A stretch of DNA of 37,523 nucleotides, taken from Cellulomonas sp. B6 (GTDB lineage Bacteria > Actinomycetota > Actinomycetes > Actinomycetales > Cellulomonadaceae). The notes below the pieces were generated by a model. That model was not told the DNA's origin. It did not search any database and worked only from the letters and a program-made list of their open reading frames with translations. Positions 1-7,962 of the stretch are shown piece by piece (within the stretch, counting starts at the first letter, position 1; every line of letters starts with the position of its first letter). The translations under genes and the position numbers were made by a program. The stretch is from the NCBI RefSeq assembly GCF_001462455.1, contig NZ_LNTD01000091.1:1-37523 (forward strand), given 5' to 3'.

Positions 1-283
1 TCACGGGGACCGCGGCTGCGGTCGGGCGTCGTCGACGCCCGTCGAGGGCGTGCAGGGACGGCGCGCGAGCGTGCGGGACGGTGCCCGGTCGCTCAGGAGA
101 CGGCGGTGCGGCGACGGGGGACGCCCGAGCAGGCCTGCACGGCCACCTCGCTCCCCGCGGTCACGCACCGCATGCTCGCTCCTCCGGTCGGTCGACGGCG
201 CGCACGTGGTGCGCGCCTCGTCGAGGGTACGCCCGTGGTCGGCGCCCCGTCGCGCGGATTCCCGCGCGAGATCGGGAGAACCG
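1..283. other. No recognisable gene; window edge
   Basis: None of the six frames here resembles a protein I know, and the open frames look like shadows rich in Arg, Pro and Ser. A perfect 8-bp hairpin (23-30 with 34-41, loop GTC) could be a terminator for a gene outside the window. The stretch otherwise holds only the hairpin listed at 250-269. Confidence 0.4.
250..269 (-). terminator. Hairpin downstream of the DUF1844 gene
   Basis: Perfect 8-bp inverted repeat TCGCGCGG/CCGCGCGA with a 4-nt loop, 15 nt past the stop codon of the minus-strand gene ending at 284. There is no U-tract, which is usual for high-G+C actinobacterial terminators. Function is inferred from position. Confidence 0.4.
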
Positions 284-658
284 TCAGGACACCGGGCCCG
301 TGAAGGCCTCGCCGGGGCCCTCGCCCGGCGCGTCCGGGAACGGCGACGCCTCGCGGAACGCGAGCTGGAGCGAGCGCAGGCCGTCGCGGAGCGACCGCGC
401 GTGCTGGTTGCCGATGTCGGGGGCGGACGCGGTGACGAGCGCCGCGAGCGCCGTGATGAGCTTGCGTGCCTCGTCGAGGTCGCGGTGCCGCGCACCGGCG
501 CCGTCCGCGTCGTCCTCGGCGAGCCCGCACTTGACGGCGGCCGCGCTCATGAGGTGCACGGCGGCGGTCGTGATGACCTCCACGGCGGCGACGTCGGCGA
601 TGTCGCGCACCGCCTCGGCGGTCGGGTCCGGCGCGTCGTGGGCGGGCGAGTCGCTCAT
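284..658 (-). CDS. DUF1844 family protein
   Basis: A 124-residue soluble protein. The middle (about residues 14-100) matches the pattern I associate with actinobacterial DUF1844 proteins: an acidic N-terminus, then VITTAAVHLMSAAAVKCGL, then a helix containing DLDEARKLITALAALVTAS. The function of this family is unknown. It is commonly found next to infC, as it is here (infC lies across the catalase pair on the other strand). The ATG at 658 is preceded on the minus strand by GAGAGGAT, a reasonable ribosome binding site. No signal peptide or membrane segment is visible. The gene is separated from the catalase upstream of it by a strong hairpin, so it probably has its own promoter in the short gap 659-720. 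Confidence 0.8.
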   Translation of the reverse strand: MSDSPAHDAPDPTAEAVRDIADVAAVEVITTAAVHLMSAAAVKCGLAEDDADGAGARHRDLDEARKLITALAALVTASAPDIGNQHARSLRDGLRSLQLAFREASPFPDAPGEGPGEAFTGPVS

Positions 659-720
659 GCCCCGATCCTCTCACCGGTGCGGCGCCCGGCCCGCACCAGG
701 CGGGCGGGGCGGTGGACGTG

Positions 721-756
721 CGTCGGCCCCGCACCCGGCGGGGTGCGGGGCCGACG
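721..756 (-). terminator. Terminator of the catalase gene
   Basis: Perfect 16-bp inverted repeat (721-736 with 741-756) and a GGCG loop, starting 15 nt past the catalase stop codon. It isolates the catalase transcript from the DUF1844 gene on the same strand. Confidence 0.8.
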
Positions 757-770
757 TCGGACCGAGGGTG

Positions 771-2276
771 TCAGGCGACCGGCGTGCTGGCCGTCCCGGG
801 CTCGCCCGCCTCGACCGGTGCACCGGCCGCCACGAGCGAGGCCCGCAGCGCCGCCCCGAGCCCGGCGTCGACGTTCGTCCAGTACTGCACGGCGCGCGCA
901 CGGATCTCGTCGCTGCGCACGGCGCCGACGTGGCCCGTGATGGTCTCGAGGAACCGCTCGCGCGCGGCGTCGTCGAACACCTCGCGGTAGAGCGTGCCGG
1001 CCTGGCCCCAGTCGTCGTCCTGCGGGTGCAGGGTCGCGGCGGCCCGGACCATCTCGCCGTCCGACTCCCAGCCGCCGGTCTCGGCCGCGCGGGCCGGGTC
1101 GGCGGCGGGCCCGCCGAGCGAGTTCGGTGCGTAGACCGGGCGGTCGGCGGGCGGGAACGCGTAGCGCGCGGCGCCGTCCTTGGAGTACGAGTGCACCTCG
1201 GCGTGGGGGGCGTTCACCGGCAGCTGCGCGTGGTTGGTGCCGACCCGGTACCGGTGCGCGTCGGCGTAGGAGAAGATCCGCGCGAGCAGCATCTTGTCGG
1301 GGCTCGGGCCGATGCCGGGCACGAAGTTGCTGGGCGCGAACGTCGCCTGCTCGATCTGCGCGAAGTAGTTCTCGGGGTTGCGGTTGAGCTCCATGACGCC
1401 GACGTCGATGAGCGGGTAGTCGGCGTGCGGCCACACCTTGGTGAGGTCGAACGGGTTGAACCGGTAGGTCGTCGCGTCCTCGTACGGCATGACCTGCACG
1501 CGCAGCGTCCACCGCGGGAAGTCGCCGTCGGCGATGTGCTCGAACAGGTCGCGGACGTGGTGGTCGGCGTCGGACCCCGCGAGCTGCGCGGCCTCGTCGG
1601 CCGTGAGGTTGTCGATGCCCTGCTGGGTCTGGAAGTGGTACTTCACCCAGAACCGCTCGCCGGCCGCGTTGACCCACTGGTAGGTGTGCGAGCCGAACCC
1701 GTCCATCGTGCGCCACGACCGCGGCAGGCCCCGGTCACCCATGAGCCAGGTGACCTGGTGCGCCGACTCGGGCGACAGCGACCAGAAGTCCCACTGCATG
1801 TCGTTGTCGCGCAGGTTCGAGCCCGGCAGACGCTTCTGCGACCGGATGAAGTCGGGGAACTTGATGCCGTCGCGCAGGAAGAACACGGGCGTGTTGTTGC
1901 CGACGAGGTCGTAGTTGCCCTCGGACGTGTAGAACTTCAGCGCGAAGCCCCGCGGGTCGCGCCAGGTGTCGGGGGAGCCGTGCTCGCCGGCGACCGACGA
2001 GAAGCGCGCGAGCATCTCGGTCGTGGCCCCCGGCTGGAACAGGGCCGCGCGCGTGTACGCCGACACGTCGTGCGTCACCGTGAACGTGCCGAACGCGCCG
2101 CCGCCCTTGGCGTGGACGACGCGCTCGGGCACGCGCTCGCGGTTGAACTGCGCGAGCTTCTCGACCAGGTAGTGGTCGTGCAGGACGATCGGGCCGTCGG
2201 CGCCGACGGCGAGCGAGTGCGCGTCGGACGCGACGGGCGCACCGGAGTTCGTGGTGGTGGGCGGGACGTGGGGCAC
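771..2276 (-). CDS. katA: Haem catalase (monofunctional)
   Basis: Cytoplasmic catalase that dismutates hydrogen peroxide to water and oxygen. The 501-residue length fits the small-subunit class. Expected active-site parts are present: the distal His55 in [14 protein letters not shown], Asn128 in [12 protein letters not shown], and the proximal haem-ligand Tyr337 in [14 protein letters not shown]. The start is GTG 2276: AAGGAGG lies 7-8 nt upstream and the protein then begins [12 protein letters not shown]. The open frame continues further upstream, but that part overlaps the regulator gene and reads as Arg/Ala shadow. It lies 68 nt downstream of a Fur-family gene on the same strand, the arrangement known for Streptomyces catR-catA and mycobacterial furA-katG. 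Peroxide-responsive control by that regulator is therefore likely. Confidence 0.96.
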   Translation of the reverse strand: MPHVPPTTTNSGAPVASDAHSLAVGADGPIVLHDHYLVEKLAQFNRERVPERVVHAKGGGAFGTFTVTHDVSAYTRAALFQPGATTEMLARFSSVAGEHGSPDTWRDPRGFALKFYTSEGNYDLVGNNTPVFFLRDGIKFPDFIRSQKRLPGSNLRDNDMQWDFWSLSPESAHQVTWLMGDRGLPRSWRTMDGFGSHTYQWVNAAGERFWVKYHFQTQQGIDNLTADEAAQLAGSDADHHVRDLFEHIADGDFPRWTLRVQVMPYEDATTYRFNPFDLTKVWPHADYPLIDVGVMELNRNPENYFAQIEQATFAPSNFVPGIGPSPDKMLLARIFSYADAHRYRVGTNHAQLPVNAPHAEVHSYSKDGAARYAFPPADRPVYAPNSLGGPAADPARAAETGGWESDGEMVRAAATLHPQDDDWGQAGTLYREVFDDAARERFLETITGHVGAVRSDEIRARAVQYWTNVDAGLGAALRASLVAAGAPVEAGEPGTASTPVA

Positions 2277-2344
2277 GGGGGCTCCTCCTTCGTCGGGACG
2301 GGCGCGGACGCCCGCGGGTGCCGGCAGCGGCGGCACCGGGTGGG

Positions 2345-2758
2345 TCAGCCGGCGGACCGGCAGGCGGGGCACAGGCCCCAGAACGTGACCTCGGCCGTGT
2401 CGACCGTGAAGCCCGACGTCGAGCTCGGGGCCAGGCACGGCGCGTGCCCGACGACGCAGTCGACGTCGTCGACGGTGCCGCACGTGCGGCACACGACGTG
2501 GTGGTGGTTGTCGCCCGTGCGACGCTCGTAGCGCGCGGGGTGCCCCGCGGGCTCGATGCGCCGCAGCATCCCGGCGTCGGCGAGCGCGTGCAGCACGTCG
2601 TACACGGCCTGCACCGACACGGTCGGCAGCGTCGTGCGGACGCGCTGCAGCACCTCGTCGGCGTCGAGGTGCGCGTGCGCCTCGAGCGCGTCGAGGACGG
2701 CGAGCCGGGGGGCGGTCACCCGCAGCCCGTGCTGCCGCAGCAGGGCGGTGTCGGTCAC
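2345..2758 (-). CDS. Fur-family peroxide/iron regulator (FurA/CatR type)
   Basis: A 137-residue metal-dependent DNA-binding repressor. Residues 1-80 form the winged helix ([17 protein letters not shown], then [20 protein letters not shown]). Residues 83-137 form the metal-binding dimerisation part, with [11 protein letters not shown] (Cys90, Cys93) and a second CPAC pair (Cys130, Cys133) that would hold structural zinc. Its position directly upstream of a catalase gene points to a peroxide sensor of the CatR/FurA group and not a classical iron Fur. The start is GTG 2758. No convincing ribosome binding site precedes it, so the transcript may have little or no leader. The likely operator lies at 2781-2793, which suggests autoregulation together with the catalase. 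Confidence 0.92.
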   Translation of the reverse strand: MTDTALLRQHGLRVTAPRLAVLDALEAHAHLDADEVLQRVRTTLPTVSVQAVYDVLHALADAGMLRRIEPAGHPARYERRTGDNHHHVVCRTCGTVDDVDCVVGHAPCLAPSSTSGFTVDTAEVTFWGLCPACRSAG

Positions 2759-2780
2759 GGCACCACCCGATCACGTTTTC

Positions 2781-2793
2781 TGGAATCGTTCAA
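2781..2793 (-). promoter_or_regulatory. Candidate Fur/CatR-type operator
   Basis: Imperfect palindrome; on the minus strand it reads TTGAA-CGA-TTCCA, with one mismatch between half-sites. It lies in the only A+T-rich patch of the region, 23-35 nt upstream of the regulator's GTG. TTGAAC at its left end could also serve as the -35 element. Identification is by position and symmetry only. Confidence 0.4.
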
Positions 2794-2860
2794 CTCTGAC
2801 GCGTGTCCAGGTGACGCCTCGGCCGCGGCTCGTCGCCCGAGGTGGTGCTCGTTCGCTCTC

Positions 2861-2869
2861 TGGTATGGT
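2861..2869 (+). promoter_or_regulatory. Candidate extended -10 promoter of infC-rpmI-rplT
   Basis: TGGTATGGT is an extended -10 (TGN followed by TATGGT), uncommon in such G+C-rich sequence. No good -35 element sits 17 nt upstream. It would start the infC transcript near 2876. Confidence 0.4.
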
Positions 2870-3091
2870 TGCCAGGACTGTTCCGCGCTACCGCGCGCCC
2901 TCGTCCCCGCACGGCACCTCGTCGACCGGCTCCGCCGGACGGCCCAGGACCTCCGTGCCGGTGTCGGGGACCCGCGGCGGCTCGGATGCACAAGTGGAGT
3001 CACGTCCCACCTGGGTCCCGACCGTCCGGCTCGTCCGGCGACAGGGACCGGGTCCCAGTCGCCGGTCGTCGGGCACACCCCGACGGCTGCA

Positions 3092-3158
3092 CGGTGGTAG
3101 CCCGCGAGGGTGCCACCGCGACCGGACATGGCCTCCTCCTGTGCTCAGGACGGGGGCC
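3092..3158 (+). promoter_or_regulatory. Structured infC leader with possible attenuator/SD-sequestering arm
   Basis: Two adjacent hairpins. The first pairs CGGTGG (3092-3097) with CCACCG (3113-3118), with an inner CCC/GGG pair around a GCGA loop. The second pairs GGCCTCC (3130-3136) with GGGGGCC (3152-3158) with one G-U pair, plus an inner TCCTG/CAGGA stem, and is followed by pyrimidine-rich TTCCTCGTTCCT, like an intrinsic terminator. The 5' arm contains CCTCCTCC (3132-3139), which is also complementary to the infC Shine-Dalgarno GAGGAG at 3192-3197, so two exclusive folds are possible. Regulation is inferred from sequence; I know of no named RNA family for it. Confidence 0.35.
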
Positions 3159-3203
3159 TTCCTCGTTCCTGGGGTCCATCACGACTCACCCGAGGAGCAC
3201 CAC

Positions 3204-4184
3204 ATCAGCGAGCCCCGCATCAACGATCGGATCCGCGTCTCCGAGGTCCGACTCGTCGGCCCCCAGGGGGAGCAGGTCGGCATCGTGCGCCTGGAGGACG
3301 CCCTGCGTCTTGCCCAGGACGCGGACCTCGACCTGGTCGAGGTCGCGCCGACCGCCCGTCCGCCCGTGTGCAAGATCATGGACTTCGGGAAGTTCAAGTA
3401 CGAGGCCGACATGAAGGCCCGTGAGGCGCGTCGGAACCAGACGAACACGATCCTCAAGGAGATCCGTTTCCGTCTGAAGATCGACCCGCACGACTACGGG
3501 ACCAAGAAGGGCCACGTCGAGCGCTTCCTGGCCGCCGGCGACAAGGTCAAGGTCATGATCATGTTCCGCGGCCGCGAGCAGTCGCGCCCGGAGATGGGCG
3601 TGCGCCTGCTGCAGCGGCTCGCCGCCGACGTCGCGGAGCTCGGCTTCATCGAGAGCATGCCCAAGCAGGACGGGCGCAACATGATCATGGTGCTCGGGCC
3701 GACCAAGAAGAAGGCGGACCAGCAGAAGGAGCGCCGGGCCGCGCAGTCGCGCGAGGAGCGGCCGCGCCGCGAGGCGCCCGTGGACGAGCTCGACGCGATC
3801 GACGAGGTCGACGAGGTCGAGGAGACCCCGGCACCGGTCGCCGAGCCCGCCGCGCCCGCGCCGGTCGAGGAGCCCGCGGCGGCCGAGCCCGCGCCGGAGC
3901 CTGCCGCTCCGGCCGAGCCCGCGCCCGCACCGCGTCCGGCCGCCGCGCCCCGGCCCGCGGCGGCGCCGCGCCCGGCCAGTGCGGCCTCGCGTCCGGCCGC
4001 TGCGCCGCGTCCGGCGGCTCGGCCTGCAACCCCGCGCCCGGCCGCGACCCCGCGCCCGGCCACGCCGCGTCCGGCGGCGACGCCGTCCCCGGCCGCTCGC
4101 CCCGCACCGCGTCCCGGTGCGACGCCCAAGCCCGCCCCGCGGCCCGGTCCGCGCGGCACGGCGAACGGCGAGGACGCCGGCTGA
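3204..4184 (+). CDS. infC: Translation initiation factor IF-3 (ATC start, long C-terminal tail)
   Basis: IF-3 binds the 30S subunit, keeps it apart from 50S and checks initiator tRNA and start codon. The conserved core is about residues 1-175: [18 protein letters not shown], then the linker with [12 protein letters not shown], then the C domain with [13 protein letters not shown] and [12 protein letters not shown]. The start is read as ATC 3204: GAGGAG lies 6 nt upstream, the protein begins exactly where IF-3 should, and no ATG, GTG or TTG lies in frame nearby. Rare start codons on infC are known from other bacteria and underlie its autoregulation. Residues 176-326 form a low-complexity tail, first charged, then Pro/Ala-rich with PRPA repeats, making the protein nearly twice the usual length. 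First gene of the operon with rpmI and rplT. Confidence 0.95.
   Translation: MSEPRINDRIRVSEVRLVGPQGEQVGIVRLEDALRLAQDADLDLVEVAPTARPPVCKIMDFGKFKYEADMKAREARRNQTNTILKEIRFRLKIDPHDYGTKKGHVERFLAAGDKVKVMIMFRGREQSRPEMGVRLLQRLAADVAELGFIESMPKQDGRNMIMVLGPTKKKADQQKERRAAQSREERPRREAPVDELDAIDEVDEVEETPAPVAEPAAPAPVEEPAAAEPAPEPAAPAEPAPAPRPAAAPRPAAAPRPASAASRPAAAPRPAARPATPRPAATPRPATPRPAATPSPAARPAPRPGATPKPAPRPGPRGTANGEDAG
3825..4160 (+). repeat. Low-complexity Pro/Ala/Arg-coding tract in infC
   Basis: Degenerate in-frame repetition coding for EPAAPAP, then PRPAAA and PRPAT units, inside the IF-3 tail. The DNA repeats are short and imperfect (CGCCCGGCC-like), so this looks like codon-level expansion and not a mobile or CRISPR repeat. 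Confidence 0.7.
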
Positions 4185-4273
4185 CCATCCCGCACGGGCG
4201 CTGCCACACCGCGTCCGGACGACACCCGAGTCGCACGACCGTGCGATGCGAACGACAAGGAGACACGGCAGCC

Positions 4274-4468
4274 ATGCCGAAGAACAAGACGCACTCCGGT
4301 GCCAAGAAGCGGTTCCGGGTCACCGGCACCGGCAAGGTCATGCGCGAGCAGGCCGGTGGTCGCCACCTGCTCGAGCACAAGTCGAGCCGCCGCACCCGCC
4401 GCATCGCCGGTGACGTCGTCGTCTCGCCCGCCGACACCCCCAAGATCAAGAAGCTGCTCGGTCGCTGA
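4274..4468 (+). CDS. rpmI: 50S ribosomal protein L35
   Basis: A 64-residue basic protein of the large subunit, with the family N-terminus [20 protein letters not shown] and the [13 protein letters not shown] segment; length is normal. ATG 4274 is preceded by AAGGAGA at 4257-4263. An in-frame upstream ATG (4241) would add 11 residues foreign to the family and was not used. It lies between infC and rplT, the universal order, so it is co-transcribed from the infC promoter. Confidence 0.97.
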   Translation: MPKNKTHSGAKKRFRVTGTGKVMREQAGGRHLLEHKSSRRTRRIAGDVVVSPADTPKIKKLLGR

Positions 4469-4531
4469 CCCCCTCGGCGCGTCAGCGCCCAGGCGGAGGC
4501 ACCGAGCCCCGGACAAGGCAAGGAGCATCAC

Positions 4532-4915
4532 GTGGCACGCGTGAAGCGGGCGGTCAACGCCCAGAAGAAGCGTCGGTCGACACTCGAGCGGGCGAGCGGC
4601 TACCGCGGGCAGCGCTCGCGGCTGTACCGCAAGGCCAAGGAGCAGGTCACCCACTCCCTGGTGTACGCCTACCGCGACCGCAAGGCGCGCAAGGGCGACT
4701 TCCGCAAGCTGTGGATCCAGCGCATCAACGCGGCCTCCCGCGCGAACGGCCTGACCTACAACCGCCTCATCCAGGGCCTCAAGCTCGCGGGTGTCGAGGT
4801 CGACCGTCGCGTCCTCGCCGACATGGCCGTCAACGACGCCGCCGCGTTCACCGCGCTCGTCCAGGTCGCCAAGGCCGCTCTCCCCGAGGACGTCAACGCG
4901 CCCAGCGCCGCGTGA
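4532..4915 (+). CDS. rplT: 50S ribosomal protein L20
   Basis: A 127-residue large-subunit assembly protein that binds 23S rRNA early. It shows the family sequence throughout: [65 protein letters not shown]. The start is GTG 4532, with AAGGAG 6 nt upstream. Last gene of the infC-rpmI-rplT operon; a strong hairpin follows at 4959. In other bacteria L20 represses its own operon by binding the leader RNA. Whether that applies to the leader seen at 3092-3158 cannot be told from sequence alone. Confidence 0.97.
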   Translation: MARVKRAVNAQKKRRSTLERASGYRGQRSRLYRKAKEQVTHSLVYAYRDRKARKGDFRKLWIQRINAASRANGLTYNRLIQGLKLAGVEVDRRVLADMAVNDAAAFTALVQVAKAALPEDVNAPSAA

Positions 4916-4958
4916 CCCCACCTCGCAGCGCCGGCCGAGCCGCCGGCACCGCACCGCC

Positions 4959-4993
4959 GACGCCCCCGTCGTCCTCGTGACGGCGGGGGCGTC
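4959..4993 (+). terminator. Terminator of the infC-rpmI-rplT operon
   Basis: GACGCCCCC (4959-4967) pairs perfectly with GGGGGCGTC (4985-4993), with a short inner GTC/GAC pair. It lies 43 nt after the rplT stop and is followed by GTCGTTCC. Confidence 0.8.
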
Positions 4994-5042
4994 GTCGTTC
5001 CCGACGGCGCCCACGCGGCCCGCGCTCGGGGATGATGGAGCC

Positions 5043-5873
5043 GTGGCCGACGACCTGCTGAGCAACCCCCGTGCCGACCGCGTCAAGGCGGTGCGGGCGC
5101 TGGCCGACCGGTCCGCGCGTCGCCGGCACGGCCGGTTCCTCGTCGAGGGGCCGCAGGCCGTGCGCGAGGCCGTGGCTCCCGGTGGTGCGCGCGTGCACGA
5201 GCTCTACGCGACGCCCGACGCGGCGCAGCGGTACCCCGACGTGCTGGCCGCGGCGGAGGCGGGCGCCGTCCGGGTGCGCCTCGCGACGCCCGAGGTGCTC
5301 GACGCGATGAGTGCCGACGCGCAGGGCCTGGTCGCCGTCGCGGACCTCGTGCACGCCGGCCTGGACGCGGTCGTCGCGGGCGCACCTCGGCTCGTCGCGG
5401 TGCTCGCGTACGTGCGGGACCCCGGCAACGCCGGCACGGTGCTGCGCGCGGCCGACGCGGCCGGCGCCGACGCGGTGGTGCTCACCGCGAGCAGCGTCGA
5501 CGTGCACAACCCCAAGGTCGTGCGGTCGACGGCGGGCTCGCTGTTCCACCTGCCGGTCGTGACCGGGCCCGAGCTGCCGGAGGTCGTCGCGGCGCTGCGG
5601 GACGCCGGGGTCGCGGTGCTCGCCGCGGCGGGCGGGGGCACGCACGACCTCGACGACCTGCTCGACGTCGCGGGCCGGGCGCCCGCGGGCGTCCCGGACC
5701 TCGCAGCGCCCACCGCGTGGGTGTTCGGCAACGAGGCGTGGGGCCTGCGCGACGAGGACCTCGCGCTCGCCGACGCGGTCGTGCGGGTGCCGCTGCGCGG
5801 GCGCGCCGAGTCGCTCAACCTCGCGACGGCGGCAGCCGTGTGCCTGTACGCGTCGGGGCGCGCGCAGCGCTGA
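5043..5873 (+). CDS. SpoU/TrmH-family RNA 2'-O-methyltransferase
   Basis: A 276-residue SAM-dependent methyltransferase of the knotted SPOUT fold, expected to methylate a ribose in rRNA or tRNA. The N-terminal part (about residues 8-100) is the substrate-binding region (NPRADRVKAVRALADRS, RFLVEGPQAVREA). The catalytic domain carries motif 1 RDPGNAGTVLRAADA (125-139, Asn129), motif 2 FGNEAWGL (228-235) and motif 3 ESLNLATAAAVCLY (256-269), all intact. The start GTG 5043 is chosen because GGAG lies just upstream and the family N-terminus follows. This gene lies between rplT and pheS in many actinobacteria, consistent with a 23S rRNA target, but the nucleotide modified cannot be read from the sequence. 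Confidence 0.92.
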   Translation: MADDLLSNPRADRVKAVRALADRSARRRHGRFLVEGPQAVREAVAPGGARVHELYATPDAAQRYPDVLAAAEAGAVRVRLATPEVLDAMSADAQGLVAVADLVHAGLDAVVAGAPRLVAVLAYVRDPGNAGTVLRAADAAGADAVVLTASSVDVHNPKVVRSTAGSLFHLPVVTGPELPEVVAALRDAGVAVLAAAGGGTHDLDDLLDVAGRAPAGVPDLAAPTAWVFGNEAWGLRDEDLALADAVVRVPLRGRAESLNLATAAAVCLYASGRAQR

Positions 5874-5975
5874 TCGACGGTCGCCGTGGGCTGTGCGCCG
5901 AGCGGGGTGTCCCGCGGCGGGAGACCTGCCGTGCGTCGCCCCACGCGTCGGCGTGCGCCCTGGCAGGCTGGGGGC

Positions 5976-6614
5976 ATGCGACTGTTCGCGGCGGTCTGGC
6001 CGCCGGACGACGTGCTCGACCACCTCGACCTCGCGCTGGCCGCCGTCCGCGGACGCAGCGGGCCCGACGACGCGGTGCGGTGGACCGCGCGCGACGCGTG
6101 GCACCTGACGTCGGCGTTCTACGGGACGCTGCCCGACGCGGTCGTCGACGCGCTGGCGGCGGACCTCGCGGCGCACGCGGCGGGGCTCGAGCCGTTCGAC
6201 CTGCGGCTCGCGGGCGCCGGCGTGTTCGCGCACCGCACGCTGTGGGTCGGCGCGAGCGGCGACGTCGCCGCGGCGACCGCGCTCGCCGCGGCGGCCCGCG
6301 CGGCGGGCGACGCCCACGGCGCGCCGCCGGACCCTCGCGTGCGGCACCGACCGCACCTCACGGTGGGGCGCGTGCGTCCCGGCGGGCGCCCGCCCCGACG
6401 CCGGGGAGCGCCTCCCGGTGCGCGAGGTCCCGGGCGCGCCGCCGCCTGGCCCGACGACCTGGGCCCCGCGGAGACGTTCGAGCGGGCGCTCGCGGTGTAC
6501 CAGGGGCCGGTGTGGACGGTCGCCGAGGTCACGCTCGTCGAGTCGCGCCCCGGTGAGGGGCGCGGCGGCGGACCGCTGTACACGCCGCTCGGTCGGTTTC
6601 CGCTCGGTCGGTGA
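5976..6614 (+). CDS. thpR: RNA 2',3'-cyclic phosphodiesterase, 2H family (probable internal frame disturbance)
   Basis: A 212-residue member of the 2H phosphoesterase family (old name LigT, 2'-5' RNA ligase), which opens 2',3'-cyclic phosphate ends of RNA. Both catalytic H-x-T motifs are present: HLT at 43-45 and HLT at 127-129. ATG 5976 is chosen because the family start MRLFAAVWPP follows. Residues about 140-154 look wrong. In this frame the codons from 6390 to 6430 have many A/T third positions, while the +1 frame there is clean and reads RPDAGERLPVREVPGAP. The normal frame resumes at WPDDLGPAETFERAL. A compensating insertion and deletion, real or from sequencing, is likely. Both active-site histidines lie outside the disturbed part. 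Confidence 0.85.
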   Translation: MRLFAAVWPPDDVLDHLDLALAAVRGRSGPDDAVRWTARDAWHLTSAFYGTLPDAVVDALAADLAAHAAGLEPFDLRLAGAGVFAHRTLWVGASGDVAAATALAAAARAAGDAHGAPPDPRVRHRPHLTVGRVRPGGRPPRRRGAPPGARGPGRAAAWPDDLGPAETFERALAVYQGPVWTVAEVTLVESRPGEGRGGGPLYTPLGRFPLGR

Positions 6615-6685
6615 GCGGCGCTGTGGCAGCATGACGGCCATGAGCGCGGTCGAGCGCACCCGCACGGCGGGTGGTCACCGATTTC

Positions 6686-6706
6686 CGCGGCCCGTCCCGG
6701 GCCGCG
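6686..6706 (+). terminator. Hairpin between thpR and pheS
   Basis: CGCGGCCCG pairs perfectly with CGGGCCGCG around a TCC loop, about 70 nt after the thpR stop. Probably the terminator of the methyltransferase/thpR transcript. It could instead lie within a pheS leader, but the candidate -10 for pheS is downstream of it. Confidence 0.5.
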
Positions 6707-6779
6707 TGCGCTGACCTGCACGCCGACGCCGGCCGCTGACGTCCCTCGGACGCCCCGGCCGCCCCGGGCCGGGCGCCAC

Positions 6780-7961
<1,182 letters not shown>

Positions 7962-7962
7962 C

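Larger units (their letters stand above)
2759..3203. other. Divergent intergenic region: regulator promoter and long infC leader
   Basis: A 445-nt gap without a credible gene. The part next to the Fur-family gene is locally A+T-rich and carries an imperfect palindrome (2781-2793). On the plus strand, an extended -10 at 2861-2869 would give a leader of about 325 nt before infC, with two hairpins at 3092-3158. Reading frames here extend the infC frame upstream but show no conserved protein sequence and no ATG, GTG or TTG near the conserved IF-3 N-terminus. Confidence 0.6.

Noticed and set aside
93..173. A 26-codon minus-strand frame in the first 283 bases
   Set aside because: No ribosome site, no recognisable sequence and short enough to occur by chance.
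2556..3203. Upstream extension of the IF-3 frame to an ATG at 2556
   Set aside because: It runs antisense through the regulator gene, shows no conserved residues and lacks a ribosome site; the ATC at 3204 explains the N-terminus better.
3825..4160. Repetitive DNA that might be a CRISPR or tandem-repeat array
   Set aside because: No constant repeat or spacer length; the pattern follows codons of a Pro/Ala/Arg-rich protein tail.
6631..6714. A 27-codon frame after thpR that might be a pheS leader peptide
   Set aside because: It contains a single Phe, lacks a Shine-Dalgarno and precedes the likely pheS -10 element, so it would not be on the pheS transcript.
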